The notes beneath the pieces are model-generated. The model saw nothing but the letters and a program-made list of their open reading frames with translations. It searched no databases and was not told where the DNA came from. Both the position numbers and the translations under genes were made by a program. A stretch of DNA of 64,000 nt from Ureibacillus acetophenoni (GTDB taxonomy: Bacteria; Bacillota; Bacilli; Bacillales_A; Planococcaceae): NCBI RefSeq assembly GCF_900220965.1, contig NZ_OBQC01000006.1, forward strand, positions 62,001 through 126,000. The letters are read 5' to 3'. Every line of letters begins with the position of its first letter. Within the stretch, counting starts at the first letter, position 1. This document shows positions 9,105-17,059 of the stretch, piece after piece.

Positions 9105-9350
9105 CTATTCTTCTTGGATAAATTTAACCACGTCATAACCACATTCTTTACACGCAAACAAATGGGGGCAAATTTCGTCACTTGCTGTATTTGGATAGCC
9201 ATCTCCCATTTTTACGGTCTCTTCATCATTATAATGACCATACGGATCTAAAAAATCTGATACTTTACCGGAGTCTTCTAAAAGAATGTTACAGTTGGAA
9301 CAGTAAACTTTTAATTCTTTTAAAGAGTTACATAAAGGACAAACTGCCAT
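9105..9350 (-). CDS. Small zinc-ribbon-like protein
   Basis: An 81-residue protein with three CxxC knuckles (CPLC, CSNC and CKEC) plus a CPH pair, enough ligands for one or two zinc sites. The middle carries acidic and Gly/Tyr residues (FLDPYGHYNDEE). It has no signal peptide or membrane segment. The start at 9350 is chosen for a GGAG nine bases upstream; the ATG at 9365 would add five residues. It lies alone, convergent with a small gene. I do not recognise the family; a structural or nucleic-acid-binding role is only a guess. Confidence 0.7.
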   Translation of the reverse strand: MAVCPLCNSLKELKVYCSNCNILLEDSGKVSDFLDPYGHYNDEETVKMGDGYPNTASDEICPHLFACKECGYDVVKFIQEE

Positions 9351-9433
9351 TTCACATAGCTCCATTTCTAAATAGTATGTAGTACTCCATCTAGTATTAC
9401 CTAATGCTGAACAGTTTCATGACTCTATTGAAT

Positions 9434-9478
9434 GAAAAAAATAAAATTGAGCATTTCATAATGAAAAGAAATGCTCAA
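9434..9478 (-). terminator. Terminator of the germination operon
   Basis: Eleven-bp perfect stem (TTGAGCATTTC and complement) followed on the minus strand by a long T-rich tail, starting three bases after the stop codon of the last operon gene. Confidence 0.88.
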
Positions 9479-9480
9479 CC

Positions 9481-10344
9481 TTATCCACTTTGTCCTTTTG
9501 AAAATTTCGATTGAAACTTTTTAAATATCGACTTTTTTTGTTGATTTTGATTGCCATTTGAATTTTGCTTGTCTTGGGAATTTTGATTCCTCTTGGCGTT
9601 TTGATTACTTTGGGAATTCTGATTCCCGTTGGCATTTTGATTTCCTTGGGAATTCTGATTGCCGTTGGCATTTTGATTTCCCTGGGAATTTTGATTGCCA
9701 TTGGTGTTTTGATTTCCTTGGGAGTTCTGATTGCCATTGGTATTTTGATTTCCTTGGGAGTTCTGATTGCTATTGGAGATCTGATTGCCACTAGCATTTT
9801 GATTTCCTTGGGAATTCTGATTGCCATCGGTGTTTTGATTTCCTTGGGAATTCTGATTGTCATTAGCGTTTTGATTTCCTTGGGAATTCTGATTGCCATT
9901 GGCGTTTTGATTTCCTTGGGAATTCTGATTGCCATTGGCGTTTTGATTTCCTTGGGTATTCTGATTGCCATTGGCGTTTTGATTACTTTGGGAATTTTGA
10001 TTTCCATTAGCGTTTTGATTACTTTGGGAATTCTGATTGCCATTGGCGTTTTGATTTCCTTGGGAATTCTGATTGCCATTGGCGTTTTGATTTCCTTGGG
10101 AATTCTGATTGCCATTGGCGTTTTGATTTCCTTGGGTATTTTGGTTTCCATAGTAATTTTGATTAGTATTGATATTTTGATTACCTGTAGAGTCCTGATT
10201 TTCTTCTTGCACCTTCCATGGTGGATCTACATTTTTATGAATTTTTTGATTCCATTTGTGAATGCCATAAGGAATTGCAAATGCCAAAAAAGTACAAAAA
10301 AATGTAAAGAGAGTAGGAAAACGTTCCATTATTATTCTCATCAT
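9481..10344 (-). CDS. Membrane-anchored Asn/Gln repeat protein of the germination operon
   Basis: A 287-residue protein that I do not recognise as a family. A hydrophobic segment at about residues 8-27 is followed by a polar linker. About 200 residues of hexad repeats then alternate the GNQNAN and GNQNSQ types (12-residue period), before a basic tail (KKSIFKKFQSKFSKG). In DNA the repeat is a 36-bp tandem array. The start ATG overlaps the stop of the C-subunit gene as ATGA, with GGAG nine bases upstream, so it is translationally coupled to the receptor genes. Orientation across the membrane is not clear. The reading frame is chosen from this coupling, since two other frames are also open through the repeat. 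Confidence 0.75.
   Translation of the reverse strand: MMRIIMERFPTLFTFFCTFLAFAIPYGIHKWNQKIHKNVDPPWKVQEENQDSTGNQNINTNQNYYGNQNTQGNQNANGNQNSQGNQNANGNQNSQGNQNANGNQNSQSNQNANGNQNSQSNQNANGNQNTQGNQNANGNQNSQGNQNANGNQNSQGNQNANDNQNSQGNQNTDGNQNSQGNQNASGNQISNSNQNSQGNQNTNGNQNSQGNQNTNGNQNSQGNQNANGNQNSQGNQNANGNQNSQSNQNAKRNQNSQDKQNSNGNQNQQKKSIFKKFQSKFSKGQSG
9590..10150. repeat. 36-bp tandem repeat inside the germination operon
   Basis: About fifteen copies of a 36-bp unit, seen on the plus strand as alternations of TTTTGATTTCCTTGGG and ATTCTGATTGCCATTGGC. Copies differ by a few bases. Because the unit is a multiple of three and free of stops, three frames stay open. Such arrays often change copy number by slippage. 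Confidence 0.9.
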
Positions 10345-11522
10345 CTAAACCTACTCCCATCTGATGTTTTATTTATCGTTCCCGGTCTTTCTATCAATAC
10401 ATCTATATCGAAAGTGATTTTACTTTTAGAAAAGTAGTTTTCACCGATTTCCCAATTATTTTTCATTTGTTCCCATAACTTAGGATGATAATGATGTAAG
10501 TAAGTCCCTAATCCTAAAACATCGGTCATATAATCTTTTTGTAATTTTTCAACAGCTTTCTCAGTTAGTTCACTTATTTTTTCCTTAAGTTCTATTTCAA
10601 ATTTTTTGTGTACCTCCTCTTTCATGACATCCTGATTTCCATATTGTTCAGCGATTGTACCATTTACCTTAAGATTTATTTTAAATTGTAAGTTGCTCGG
10701 ATCATTATTTTCTAATTGAAATTTATGGTCAATTCTAAGCAGTTCAATTGCAGCTACTTTTCCATCAACCTCAATGTTAAGCGTACCTGTATTTTTTTCT
10801 TCTATAATAATGTTTAACCCTTTCGCTTCATCGCCTTTTAAAGTACCGACCATTTGAGCCTTTCTTCCGTTATAGACAGCAATCCCTTCGTAATCAATAA
10901 TTTTAGGCTCTAGCTTTTTTAATTGTGGAAGTGTAAAACTTTCCTGTTGTAATACTTTTTCTTGGATATCTCCAATTCGAATCGATTCAACCGTTTCAAT
11001 ATTACCTCTAATTTCCAATAACTCACCGATATAGTGGGAAGGAAGCTTTTCATCTTCCGGTTCAACAGATAATAAATCACCAGCTTTTCCGCTAGCAATG
11101 GCGATTAACATTCCCCTACGCATATCTTTTTCACGGAGAAATACATCAATATGTTCTTTAAATAAATTAGGTTGTTTTATTACATCTTCCGAAAAAAGAA
11201 TAACCCTTAAATGAGTTACATCAGTCACTCGACTCGTTTGTTTAAGCGTTTCTCTATTATTATTGATAATTGTGTCCCCAGTCGCAGATAAATTACGATA
11301 AGCAGGACCACTACCTCCTCCACTCAAAGTAACGAGTTGCTCTGGAACTATAAGTTGAGAAGTTAACTTAATTTTTGATGATTTGGACGATGATTGTTCT
11401 TCTGCAAGATCTATTCCAACTCCATAAACAAATGCCCTTTTCTCAAGTTCTATCTTGTCCCAACATCCTGTAAGGAGTAGCAAAATTACTATTAATAAAG
11501 TTATTTGTTTCATACAATTCAA
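10341..11522 (-). CDS. Germinant receptor C subunit (Ger(x)C lipoprotein)
   Basis: A 393-residue GerAC-family lipoprotein. The signal peptide ends in LLLLTGCW, so Cys is the acylation site. The family block begins WDKIELEKRAFVYGVGIDL, and the conserved long C-terminal domain ends in a beta-strand pair. In B. subtilis GerAC, GerBC and GerKC are essential parts of the inner-membrane germinant receptor of the spore. The frame opens with TTG at 11522, which overlaps the TGA stop of the B-subunit gene and has a GGTGG about nine bases upstream. An ATG at 11513 would remove three residues. It is the third gene of the operon, which should be read in the forespore. Confidence 0.93.
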   Translation of the reverse strand: MNCMKQITLLIVILLLLTGCWDKIELEKRAFVYGVGIDLAEEQSSSKSSKIKLTSQLIVPEQLVTLSGGGSGPAYRNLSATGDTIINNNRETLKQTSRVTDVTHLRVILFSEDVIKQPNLFKEHIDVFLREKDMRRGMLIAIASGKAGDLLSVEPEDEKLPSHYIGELLEIRGNIETVESIRIGDIQEKVLQQESFTLPQLKKLEPKIIDYEGIAVYNGRKAQMVGTLKGDEAKGLNIIIEEKNTGTLNIEVDGKVAAIELLRIDHKFQLENNDPSNLQFKINLKVNGTIAEQYGNQDVMKEEVHKKFEIELKEKISELTEKAVEKLQKDYMTDVLGLGTYLHHYHPKLWEQMKNNWEIGENYFSKSKITFDIDVLIERPGTINKTSDGSRFR

Positions 11523-12619
11523 TTTTGATTACCACCCTTCACTTTATAGGTGATTCCTAAAAGGATAGTGATTAATATGATTAGAAATAACATGGAATTG
11601 GATAAAAACCTACCAATTGTTGTTAGTTCGATATAATTAACCGGTAATGAACTAAGTAGGAAAACTAATGGTGACAAAAAATAGATAAGTTTCATTTTAT
11701 TAGCTTTTTTAAATAACATCATCATTAGTAAAATAACTAAATCAAATGATATTAATGTTGTTGTAAAGAGAATCATTGTCCAAATAACAAATACGATGAC
11801 ATCAAATCGCTCAAAAAAGCCACCTGGAATTTCCACTGCTCTAGATAGATCAAAAGATGGAAAAAATAAGTTACTCGTTGTAGCATTTCCGAATGTTCCA
11901 ACGCAAACTAGAAAAAGAAATAGTGAAAAAATTACAGCTATGAGGATTCCTTTTATGGCCATTTTAGGAGTGTTTTTTGGCTCTTTAACAACTTCAATAT
12001 AAAAAAGAATAATACTAAACCCTAAAAACACATGAACACCAGAATAACTAGCTCTTAAGTAACCTTCGAAATCAGTTTGAAATATAGGTAATAAATTTTC
12101 CAATTTAAATAAACCTATCGGAAGTAATGTTAGAAGTAATAATCCAACAATAACAGTAGGATAAAACAAAACAATCAAACGAAAAATTCCAGCACGTGAT
12201 CCAGCGACTCCATAGACAACAACCAAAAGAAAGCTTAAAGAAATCACTTGGATTGGCGTTTTATCAAACAAATATTGATGCGCCAATACACTAACTTCAC
12301 GTACTTGATAGGATGACACTAAAATAAAATGTAGAATAAAAAGTACTGAAATAATTACCGCTATCGGTTTTGAAAGTAAATACGAAGTAAAATTGAAAAA
12401 GGATTGATTTGGAAAAGACGATGCAATTTTAGCTATGAGCCAAGCTAAAAAACATGCAATGCACCCGCCAATCAAAATTGGTACCCATCCATCCGCAGCA
12501 CTTGTATCCTCGGCAATTATTCTTGGGAACGTTAATGTTGTAATTCCTATAATATTAGTAGTGACAGTAATCATGATGTCCCGGTCACTTATAAACCCAT
12601 GGGTTAGCGTAGGTTTCAT
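11519..12619 (-). CDS. Germinant receptor B subunit (GerAB/APC family)
   Basis: A 366-residue integral membrane protein with about ten hydrophobic segments, belonging to the GerAB branch of the amino acid-polyamine-organocation transporter fold. The opening region reads DIMITVTTNIIGITTLTFPR, as usual for GerB subunits. In this family the B subunit is the candidate germinant-binding protein. The start overlaps the stop of the A-subunit gene (ATGA), and GGAGGT lies about eleven bases upstream. The specific germinant cannot be inferred from sequence. Confidence 0.93.
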   Translation of the reverse strand: MKPTLTHGFISDRDIMITVTTNIIGITTLTFPRIIAEDTSAADGWVPILIGGCIACFLAWLIAKIASSFPNQSFFNFTSYLLSKPIAVIISVLFILHFILVSSYQVREVSVLAHQYLFDKTPIQVISLSFLLVVVYGVAGSRAGIFRLIVLFYPTVIVGLLLLTLLPIGLFKLENLLPIFQTDFEGYLRASYSGVHVFLGFSIILFYIEVVKEPKNTPKMAIKGILIAVIFSLFLFLVCVGTFGNATTSNLFFPSFDLSRAVEIPGGFFERFDVIVFVIWTMILFTTTLISFDLVILLMMMLFKKANKMKLIYFLSPLVFLLSSLPVNYIELTTIGRFLSNSMLFLIILITILLGITYKVKGGNQN

Positions 12620-14445
12620 TTACTACTTTGACCTCCATCATTGATTTTTTTTATATCGTCTGTTTTCAAATATGGTGGACGTTTTGTTAGTGTCGTAATT
12701 GGTGCTCGTATAAGTAAATTTTTTAAGTCCCCTAAAAAATATGGCGCAAATGGTGATGAGTATGGAATACCCATACTTTTTAAATTCACTACATGAATCG
12801 CAAGCAATATAAATACAAGAATAATTCCGTATAGTCCTAAAATTGATGCTCCAATTAACAAGGCATACCGAATTACTCTAACAGCCATTGCCAAGCTATT
12901 ATTTGGGATTGTGAATGTTGCAATTCCAGTAAGAGATGTAACGATAACAGTTGCAGGTCCTACTATACCTGCACTAACTGCTACTTCTCCAATTACAATT
13001 CCTCCAACAATACCAATGGTAGCTCCAATAGCTTTTGGCATTCGAATCCCTGCTTCTTGTAAAATTTCAAATGTAACAGCCATTAATAATACTTCAACAA
13101 TTGCCGGAAAAGGTACGTTTTCCCTAGTTGCTGCAATTGAAAAAGTAAGTTGCGATGGAATCATACCAGGATGATATGCTATCAATGCTACATAAATAGC
13201 TGGTAAAAACACTGCAATAAATGCAGAAATATAGCGTAGAAACCTTAACAGTGATCCCAATAACCATCGTTGATTGTAGTCTTCAATTGAAAGTAACGCA
13301 TCCCCTAAAGTAATGGGTGTTATTAATCCAAAGGGACTTCCATCTACTAGAATTCCTATTTTTCCTTGGAGTATATTATATGTTAATCTATCGGGTCTTT
13401 CTGTATCTAAAATTTGTGGGAACGGTGAAAGAAAACTATCCTCTATCCATTGTTCAACAACTCCTGAATCAGGAGCAAAGTCAATATCAATTGTTTTTAA
13501 TCTTCGATTCACTTCATCCAAAATATCTTCATTGACTATACCAGCAACATAGCATACTGCAAGCTTTTGTTTGGAACGCCGACCAATTTCATGAATATCA
13601 AAGCGTAGATTGGGATCCTTAATTTCCTTACGGATTAAAGATAGATTCGTATTAATGTTCTCTACAAATCCTACACGTGATCCCCTAATGACGGATTCTG
13701 ATTGTGGTTCATCAATGGAACGTTTCTCACCACCGACAGTATCCATGATTAAAGTTGTTTGCTCACCATCTAAGATAAAGATCGAGTTACCAGACAACAA
13801 TGCAAATGATAATTCGTCTAAAGTCTTCACTTTCTTACTATCTGTAATAGCTATTACTTCTGTTAATATTTGGTCTAATAAAGTGGAATTAGACTGCGAG
13901 TTATTTGACTGTTCGTTACCTGACTGACTGTTTTGGGACTGATTATTGTTGTTTGATTGACTGTTTTGGGATTGACTATCGTTGTTTAATTGGCTATTGT
14001 TTGTCCCTTGATTCATTGATTTGTTGCTACTTGTTTGATTGTCACTTGATTGGGAATTGTTTGACTGCTCTTTATTGGATTGGTTGTTTTTCTGATCATT
14101 ACTTGATTGATTGCTATTGTTATTTGACTGATCTTTGTTTTGACTCGATTGAATCTTACTTGATTGAACTGCTTTTAATATATTGTTGTTTACTAGGTCA
14201 GAATTTGTAATTCCACTGATATATAAAATCGCACATTTCGTTTCTGTGCTACCAACTTTAGTTTCCCTAACGACTAGATCACTTGGATTACCAAGCATTG
14301 TTTTAATCGTTTCAATATTTTTCGCCAAATCTTTTTCGATTGTAATACTAAATTCTTCACCTTTATTATTTGGTGAATTGTTGTTATTTGTATTGTTATT
14401 TTTGGGCTTATTACTATTTCCTGTAAAAATATATCTCATGCTCAT
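12616..14445 (-). CDS. Germinant receptor A subunit with an Asn/Ser/Gln-rich insert
   Basis: A 609-residue GerAA-family protein, about 110-130 residues longer than the usual 480-500. The extra length is an Asn-rich N-terminus (about 10-30) and a Ser/Asn/Gln tract at residues 95-188, which interrupts the first cytoplasmic subdomain between TKCAILYISGI and LLDQILTEVIAI. The rest is standard: YVAGIVNEDIL, GSRVGFVENINTN, GKIGILVDGSPF and four to five C-terminal membrane segments. GerAA proteins are reported to form an oligomeric ion channel in spores. The start at 14445 is set by GGGAG eight bases upstream; the ATG at 14460 lacks a site. Long low-complexity N-terminal regions are also known in some A subunits such as GerIA of B. 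cereus. Confidence 0.93.
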   Translation of the reverse strand: MSMRYIFTGNSNKPKNNNTNNNNSPNNKGEEFSITIEKDLAKNIETIKTMLGNPSDLVVRETKVGSTETKCAILYISGITNSDLVNNNILKAVQSSKIQSSQNKDQSNNNSNQSSNDQKNNQSNKEQSNNSQSSDNQTSSNKSMNQGTNNSQLNNDSQSQNSQSNNNNQSQNSQSGNEQSNNSQSNSTLLDQILTEVIAITDSKKVKTLDELSFALLSGNSIFILDGEQTTLIMDTVGGEKRSIDEPQSESVIRGSRVGFVENINTNLSLIRKEIKDPNLRFDIHEIGRRSKQKLAVCYVAGIVNEDILDEVNRRLKTIDIDFAPDSGVVEQWIEDSFLSPFPQILDTERPDRLTYNILQGKIGILVDGSPFGLITPITLGDALLSIEDYNQRWLLGSLLRFLRYISAFIAVFLPAIYVALIAYHPGMIPSQLTFSIAATRENVPFPAIVEVLLMAVTFEILQEAGIRMPKAIGATIGIVGGIVIGEVAVSAGIVGPATVIVTSLTGIATFTIPNNSLAMAVRVIRYALLIGASILGLYGIILVFILLAIHVVNLKSMGIPYSSPFAPYFLGDLKNLLIRAPITTLTKRPPYLKTDDIKKINDGGQSSK

Positions 14446-14545
14446 GCTAATAACTCCCATAAAAGGATTTGCTTCTTATTGTGCTATAAATTTGAAATTA
14501 TATACTCCAAAGGAAAAAGTTAAGGGAACTTTTCACACTTACCAG

Positions 14546-15304
14546 TTATTCATTTTTCGAACATGGTAATATTGGCCAAATTCGAACTACTGCCTTTTTA
14601 GAGTAGTGAAAAATTGGTTTTCCAACGGATGATAATAAGTTGAATTGTTTCAATATTGAATTGTGTTGAAAGTCCACATCCGCATCTTGGAGCAACCATG
14701 AACGATGTAAAATATCACTACGAAACGGCTCGCCTTTGTCATTAACTGTATAAAGACAATACCTTTCCACTAACCACTCTTCAAGCGTTCCTTTTTTCGC
14801 AAGTCTCGGTTCAGAAATAGGACGGTATTTCCACCATAAATTTTCTTCATTTCTCCTGTAGGGGGCACTTTCAAAATGGATGGTGTCCCCTACTTTTTTA
14901 TAATCCATATTTAAATAAACATAAGGAAGTCTAAAGGATTGCTTTGCCATTTTTGCTGTCAGCCAGTTCGCTGCAGCAAGGTTGAAAAAATATACTCCCG
15001 GTTTTCCATTTATCTGGATGTATGTACGAACATTAAATCCTAGAAATTGACTTAATCCTGGTATAGGTGGAAGACCACGGGCTCTAACTGAAGTGGTTAG
15101 ATAAGGAACGATCGAAATCCATCCTGTATTGTTGAATGTATCAAGTGTTAGCGACTGGGGAACTAATTTTGAGAGTTCCTCTAACTTTACTGGATAATGA
15201 ATAAACAAATTATCTAACCAAGTTTGTTTCATTACCCAAGGAACTTTTCTAGGATGACTTAAACGTTGGTGTTCGTATGAGTTTGTGTTGAATTGCTCAT
15301 TCAT
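14546..15304 (-). CDS. DUF2071 protein, YqjF-like
   Basis: A 252-residue protein of the DUF2071 family (YqjF in B. subtilis), with an acetoacetate-decarboxylase-like fold. Recognisable blocks include QTWLDNLFIHYPV, LVPQSLTLDTF, the VRARGLPPIPG loop and NGKPGVYFFNLAAANWL. The biochemical role is unknown. AGAGGTG upstream of the ATG supports the start. It lies upstream of the germination operon in the same direction, with a 100-bp gap, so independent transcription of that operon is likely. Confidence 0.85.
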   Translation of the reverse strand: MNEQFNTNSYEHQRLSHPRKVPWVMKQTWLDNLFIHYPVKLEELSKLVPQSLTLDTFNNTGWISIVPYLTTSVRARGLPPIPGLSQFLGFNVRTYIQINGKPGVYFFNLAAANWLTAKMAKQSFRLPYVYLNMDYKKVGDTIHFESAPYRRNEENLWWKYRPISEPRLAKKGTLEEWLVERYCLYTVNDKGEPFRSDILHRSWLLQDADVDFQHNSILKQFNLLSSVGKPIFHYSKKAVVRIWPILPCSKNE

Positions 15305-15476
15305 GGTGTTTCACCTCTTTAAAGGTTGTATCATTTTTCATGGCTTTCCTCATTTTTCTCAACTTTGGCCAATATTAGACAAGTTGAGTTATGTTTTGAG
15401 CGAATATTTTATATGGAGAGTTGTTAATAATGAAGAAGAATGGATGCTACTTTACTTAACATAGGAGGATTCAAAG

Positions 15477-15659
15477 TTGAACATTCAAAGAGCCCAGGAA
15501 ATAGCAGAGTCAGGCCATTTAGCAAAGGTATTTTATAATGGGGAACGTGTTTACATTCAACACGTTGATGAACAAAAAGAAACAGCAAGAATTTATCCTT
15601 TAGATGATCCACAAAAAGAGCAAGAAGTTTCTTTATCTAGTTTAAAAGAGATGAATTAA
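15477..15659 (+). CDS. sspH: H-type small acid-soluble spore protein
   Basis: A 60-residue protein matching the SspH family end to end: MNIQRAQEIAESG, then YNGERVYIQHVDEQKETARI, then PLDDPQKEQ and a final SLSSLKEM. These are minor spore-core proteins made in the forespore under sigma-G in B. subtilis. The start is TTG, with AGGAGG upstream. It shows that the host makes endospores. A repeat array follows directly. Confidence 0.93.
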   Translation: MNIQRAQEIAESGHLAKVFYNGERVYIQHVDEQKETARIYPLDDPQKEQEVSLSSLKEMN

Positions 15660-15675
15660 GTACGTATAAATAATA

Positions 15676-15818
15676 AAGGACATTTTACTGTGATAGATAC
15701 AGTAAGATGTCCTTTATCGATGTTATTATAGACATTTTGAATGGATTTCCACACTCTAATGTCTTTTATAAACCCTCTTAAAGACATTTCCAACGGATCT
15801 TACCTCTCGAATGTCTTT
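15676..15818. repeat. Helically phased inverted-word array (AAAGACATT/AATGTCTTT)
   Basis: Six 9-bp words alternate in orientation. Forward words (AAGGACATT, ATAGACATT, AAAGACATT) begin at 15676, 15728 and 15780. Inverted words (GATGTCCTT, AATGTCTTT, AATGTCTTT) begin at 15706, 15758 and 15810. Both sets have an exact 52-bp period, while the bases between words are unrelated. The array lies between convergent sspH and ywdK. Neighbouring word pairs could also form hairpins in RNA. Confidence 0.85.
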
Positions 15819-15831
15819 TATACTCTAAAAT

Positions 15832-16206
15832 TTAATTAATTACCTCAACTACAACCAATGCCCACGCCACAAGGAATAAAAGACCACCAATTGGTGTGAT
15901 TGCTCCTAGTTTTTTCACGCCAGTTACAGAGAGTACATATAAACTTCCGCTAAAGAAGATGACTCCAACAAACATTAAATAAGTCGCCCAAGTTAATAAC
16001 GAAGATTCCCCTATTAACGCATCCATTGATAAGATCCCGATTGCAAGTAGACCTAACGCGTGGTACATATGGTATTGCACACCCGTGTTCCAATATTGTT
16101 CATGTTTCGGTTCTGGGAACTTGTCCTTTAAAGCATGCGCACCAAATGCCCCGAGTACTACACCTAAGAAAGCTAAGCCGGCGCCTAGTAATAAACTAAT
16201 ATTCAT
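15832..16206 (-). CDS. ywdK: DUF423 membrane protein, YwdK-like
   Basis: A 124-residue protein with four membrane segments and the DUF423 signature: LGAGLAFLGVVLGAFGAHAL at the N-terminus, then WNTGVQYHMYHALGLL and FFSGSLYVL. Homologues are found in most bacteria and have no settled function. GGAGGAG precedes the ATG. It is a single gene, convergent with sspH. Confidence 0.9.
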   Translation of the reverse strand: MNISLLLGAGLAFLGVVLGAFGAHALKDKFPEPKHEQYWNTGVQYHMYHALGLLAIGILSMDALIGESSLLTWATYLMFVGVIFFSGSLYVLSVTGVKKLGAITPIGGLLFLVAWALVVVEVIN

Positions 16207-16279
16207 AACGACTCCTCCAACTATGTATTTCTGTTTTAACTATATAGATTTCAAGAGATGTGTTCAATTCATTTAGAAA

Positions 16280-16606
16280 TTATCGCCGAGGTGCTAAGAG
16301 CATTACTGACACACCAATTATACAAATACAAGCACCAATCCAATCATAAATATCTGGTGTTTTCTTATCAATCCCCCATCCCCATAAAACAGAAAGGACG
16401 ATGAATACTCCTCCATAAGCTGCGTACACTCGACCAAAGGATGGATACGCCTGCCATGTCGCAATAATGCCATATAACACTAATGCCACTCCACCAAACA
16501 ATCCTAACCATGCTGACCTATCTTCTCGTAGCCATTGCCATATTAAATAGCCACCACCAATTTCCGCTAACCCAGCTAAAATAAACAACACCGCTGCTTT
16601 TATCAA
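16280..16606 (-). CDS. YnfA/UPF0060 family small membrane protein
   Basis: A 108-residue, four-helix membrane protein of the UPF0060 (YnfA) family, distantly related to small multidrug resistance transporters. The N-terminus [20 protein letters not shown] and the [12 protein letters not shown] block are diagnostic. The start is a TTG at 16606: the sequence before it, AAAGGGTGATCAA, is an excellent match to the 16S rRNA 3' end. An in-frame TTG at 16627 would bury it. This gives the normal family length. Transport function is not shown here. Confidence 0.9.
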   Translation of the reverse strand: MIKAAVLFILAGLAEIGGGYLIWQWLREDRSAWLGLFGGVALVLYGIIATWQAYPSFGRVYAAYGGVFIVLSVLWGWGIDKKTPDIYDWIGACICIIGVSVMLLAPRR

Positions 16607-16679
16607 ATTGATCACCCTTTTATTCAATCATTCATTTATTATTTCATTATTTAATAAAAAGGTGAACTTTTACGTATTA

Positions 16680-16720
16680 AAAGAAACGCCAATCCAGAAT
16701 AAGATTGACGTTTCTTTTTA
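16680..16720 (-). terminator. Terminator of the zinc-ribbon gene
   Basis: Stem of the form AAACGCCAATC/GATTGACGTTT with T-rich flanks, just after the stop codon at 16728. It shares its core with terminators at 50275, 51722, 52993 and 54762. Confidence 0.75.
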
Positions 16721-16727
16721 CCAAATA

Positions 16728-16934
16728 TTATCCTCCAAAGAATAAATCCAATATATTCATACCTCTTGGGGAGTCTTTATTATAAAACTCTGAATATCCA
16801 CAGCTTTTACAATACACAACTGTGAATTGATTGTGTTGAACATCAAACATTCTAGATAACCCAGTTCCGGTCATTGCCACTTCTTTTGTATCTGCGTTGT
16901 TACTTCCACATTTAATACACCCTTGCTTATTCAT
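16728..16934 (-). CDS. DUF2082-type zinc-ribbon protein
   Basis: A 68-residue protein with two zinc knuckles, CIKCG near the N-terminus and CKSCGYSEFY in the second half. This is the pattern of small predicted nucleic-acid-binding zinc ribbons (DUF2082). It ends NILDLFFGG, a typical tail for the family. The ATG at 16934 has AAGGGGG nine bases upstream; a longer frame from 16991 adds unlikely sequence. Function unknown. Confidence 0.85.
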   Translation of the reverse strand: MNKQGCIKCGSNNADTKEVAMTGTGLSRMFDVQHNQFTVVYCKSCGYSEFYNKDSPRGMNILDLFFGG

Positions 16935-17011
16935 CTGTGTCGTCCCCCTTTGCTTTACTACTTCTACGAATCTAAAGTCATCAAGTTTCACTTAAGTAAT
17001 AAAACTTCCAA

Positions 17012-17047
17012 CCAAAAAAAAGCATGGATTAAGCTACTCCATGCTTT
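17012..17047 (-). terminator. Terminator of the copC-like gene
   Basis: Ten-bp perfect stem AAAGCATGGA/TCCATGCTTT with a T-run on the minus strand, after the stop codon at 17060. Confidence 0.85.
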
Positions 17048-17059
17048 CGAATTTAAAGT

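Noticed and set aside
9456-10151. Minus-strand frame of 231 codons with KEIKTPMAIRIP repeats
   Set aside because: Alternative frame of the same repeat. The chosen frame has the ATGA coupling, a ribosome binding site and a membrane helix outside the repeat.
9565-10437. Plus-strand open frame of 290 codons with an Ile/Leu/Gly-rich repeat
   Set aside because: It is the antisense shadow of the 36-bp repeat and overlaps the coupled germination gene; no ribosome binding site or family match, and its 3' end runs into the C-subunit gene.
15402-15431. Sigma-G promoter for sspH (GAATA, then TAATAAT after 18 bp)
   Set aside because: The -10 match to CATnnTA is poor, so I do not list it as a feature although forespore expression is expected.
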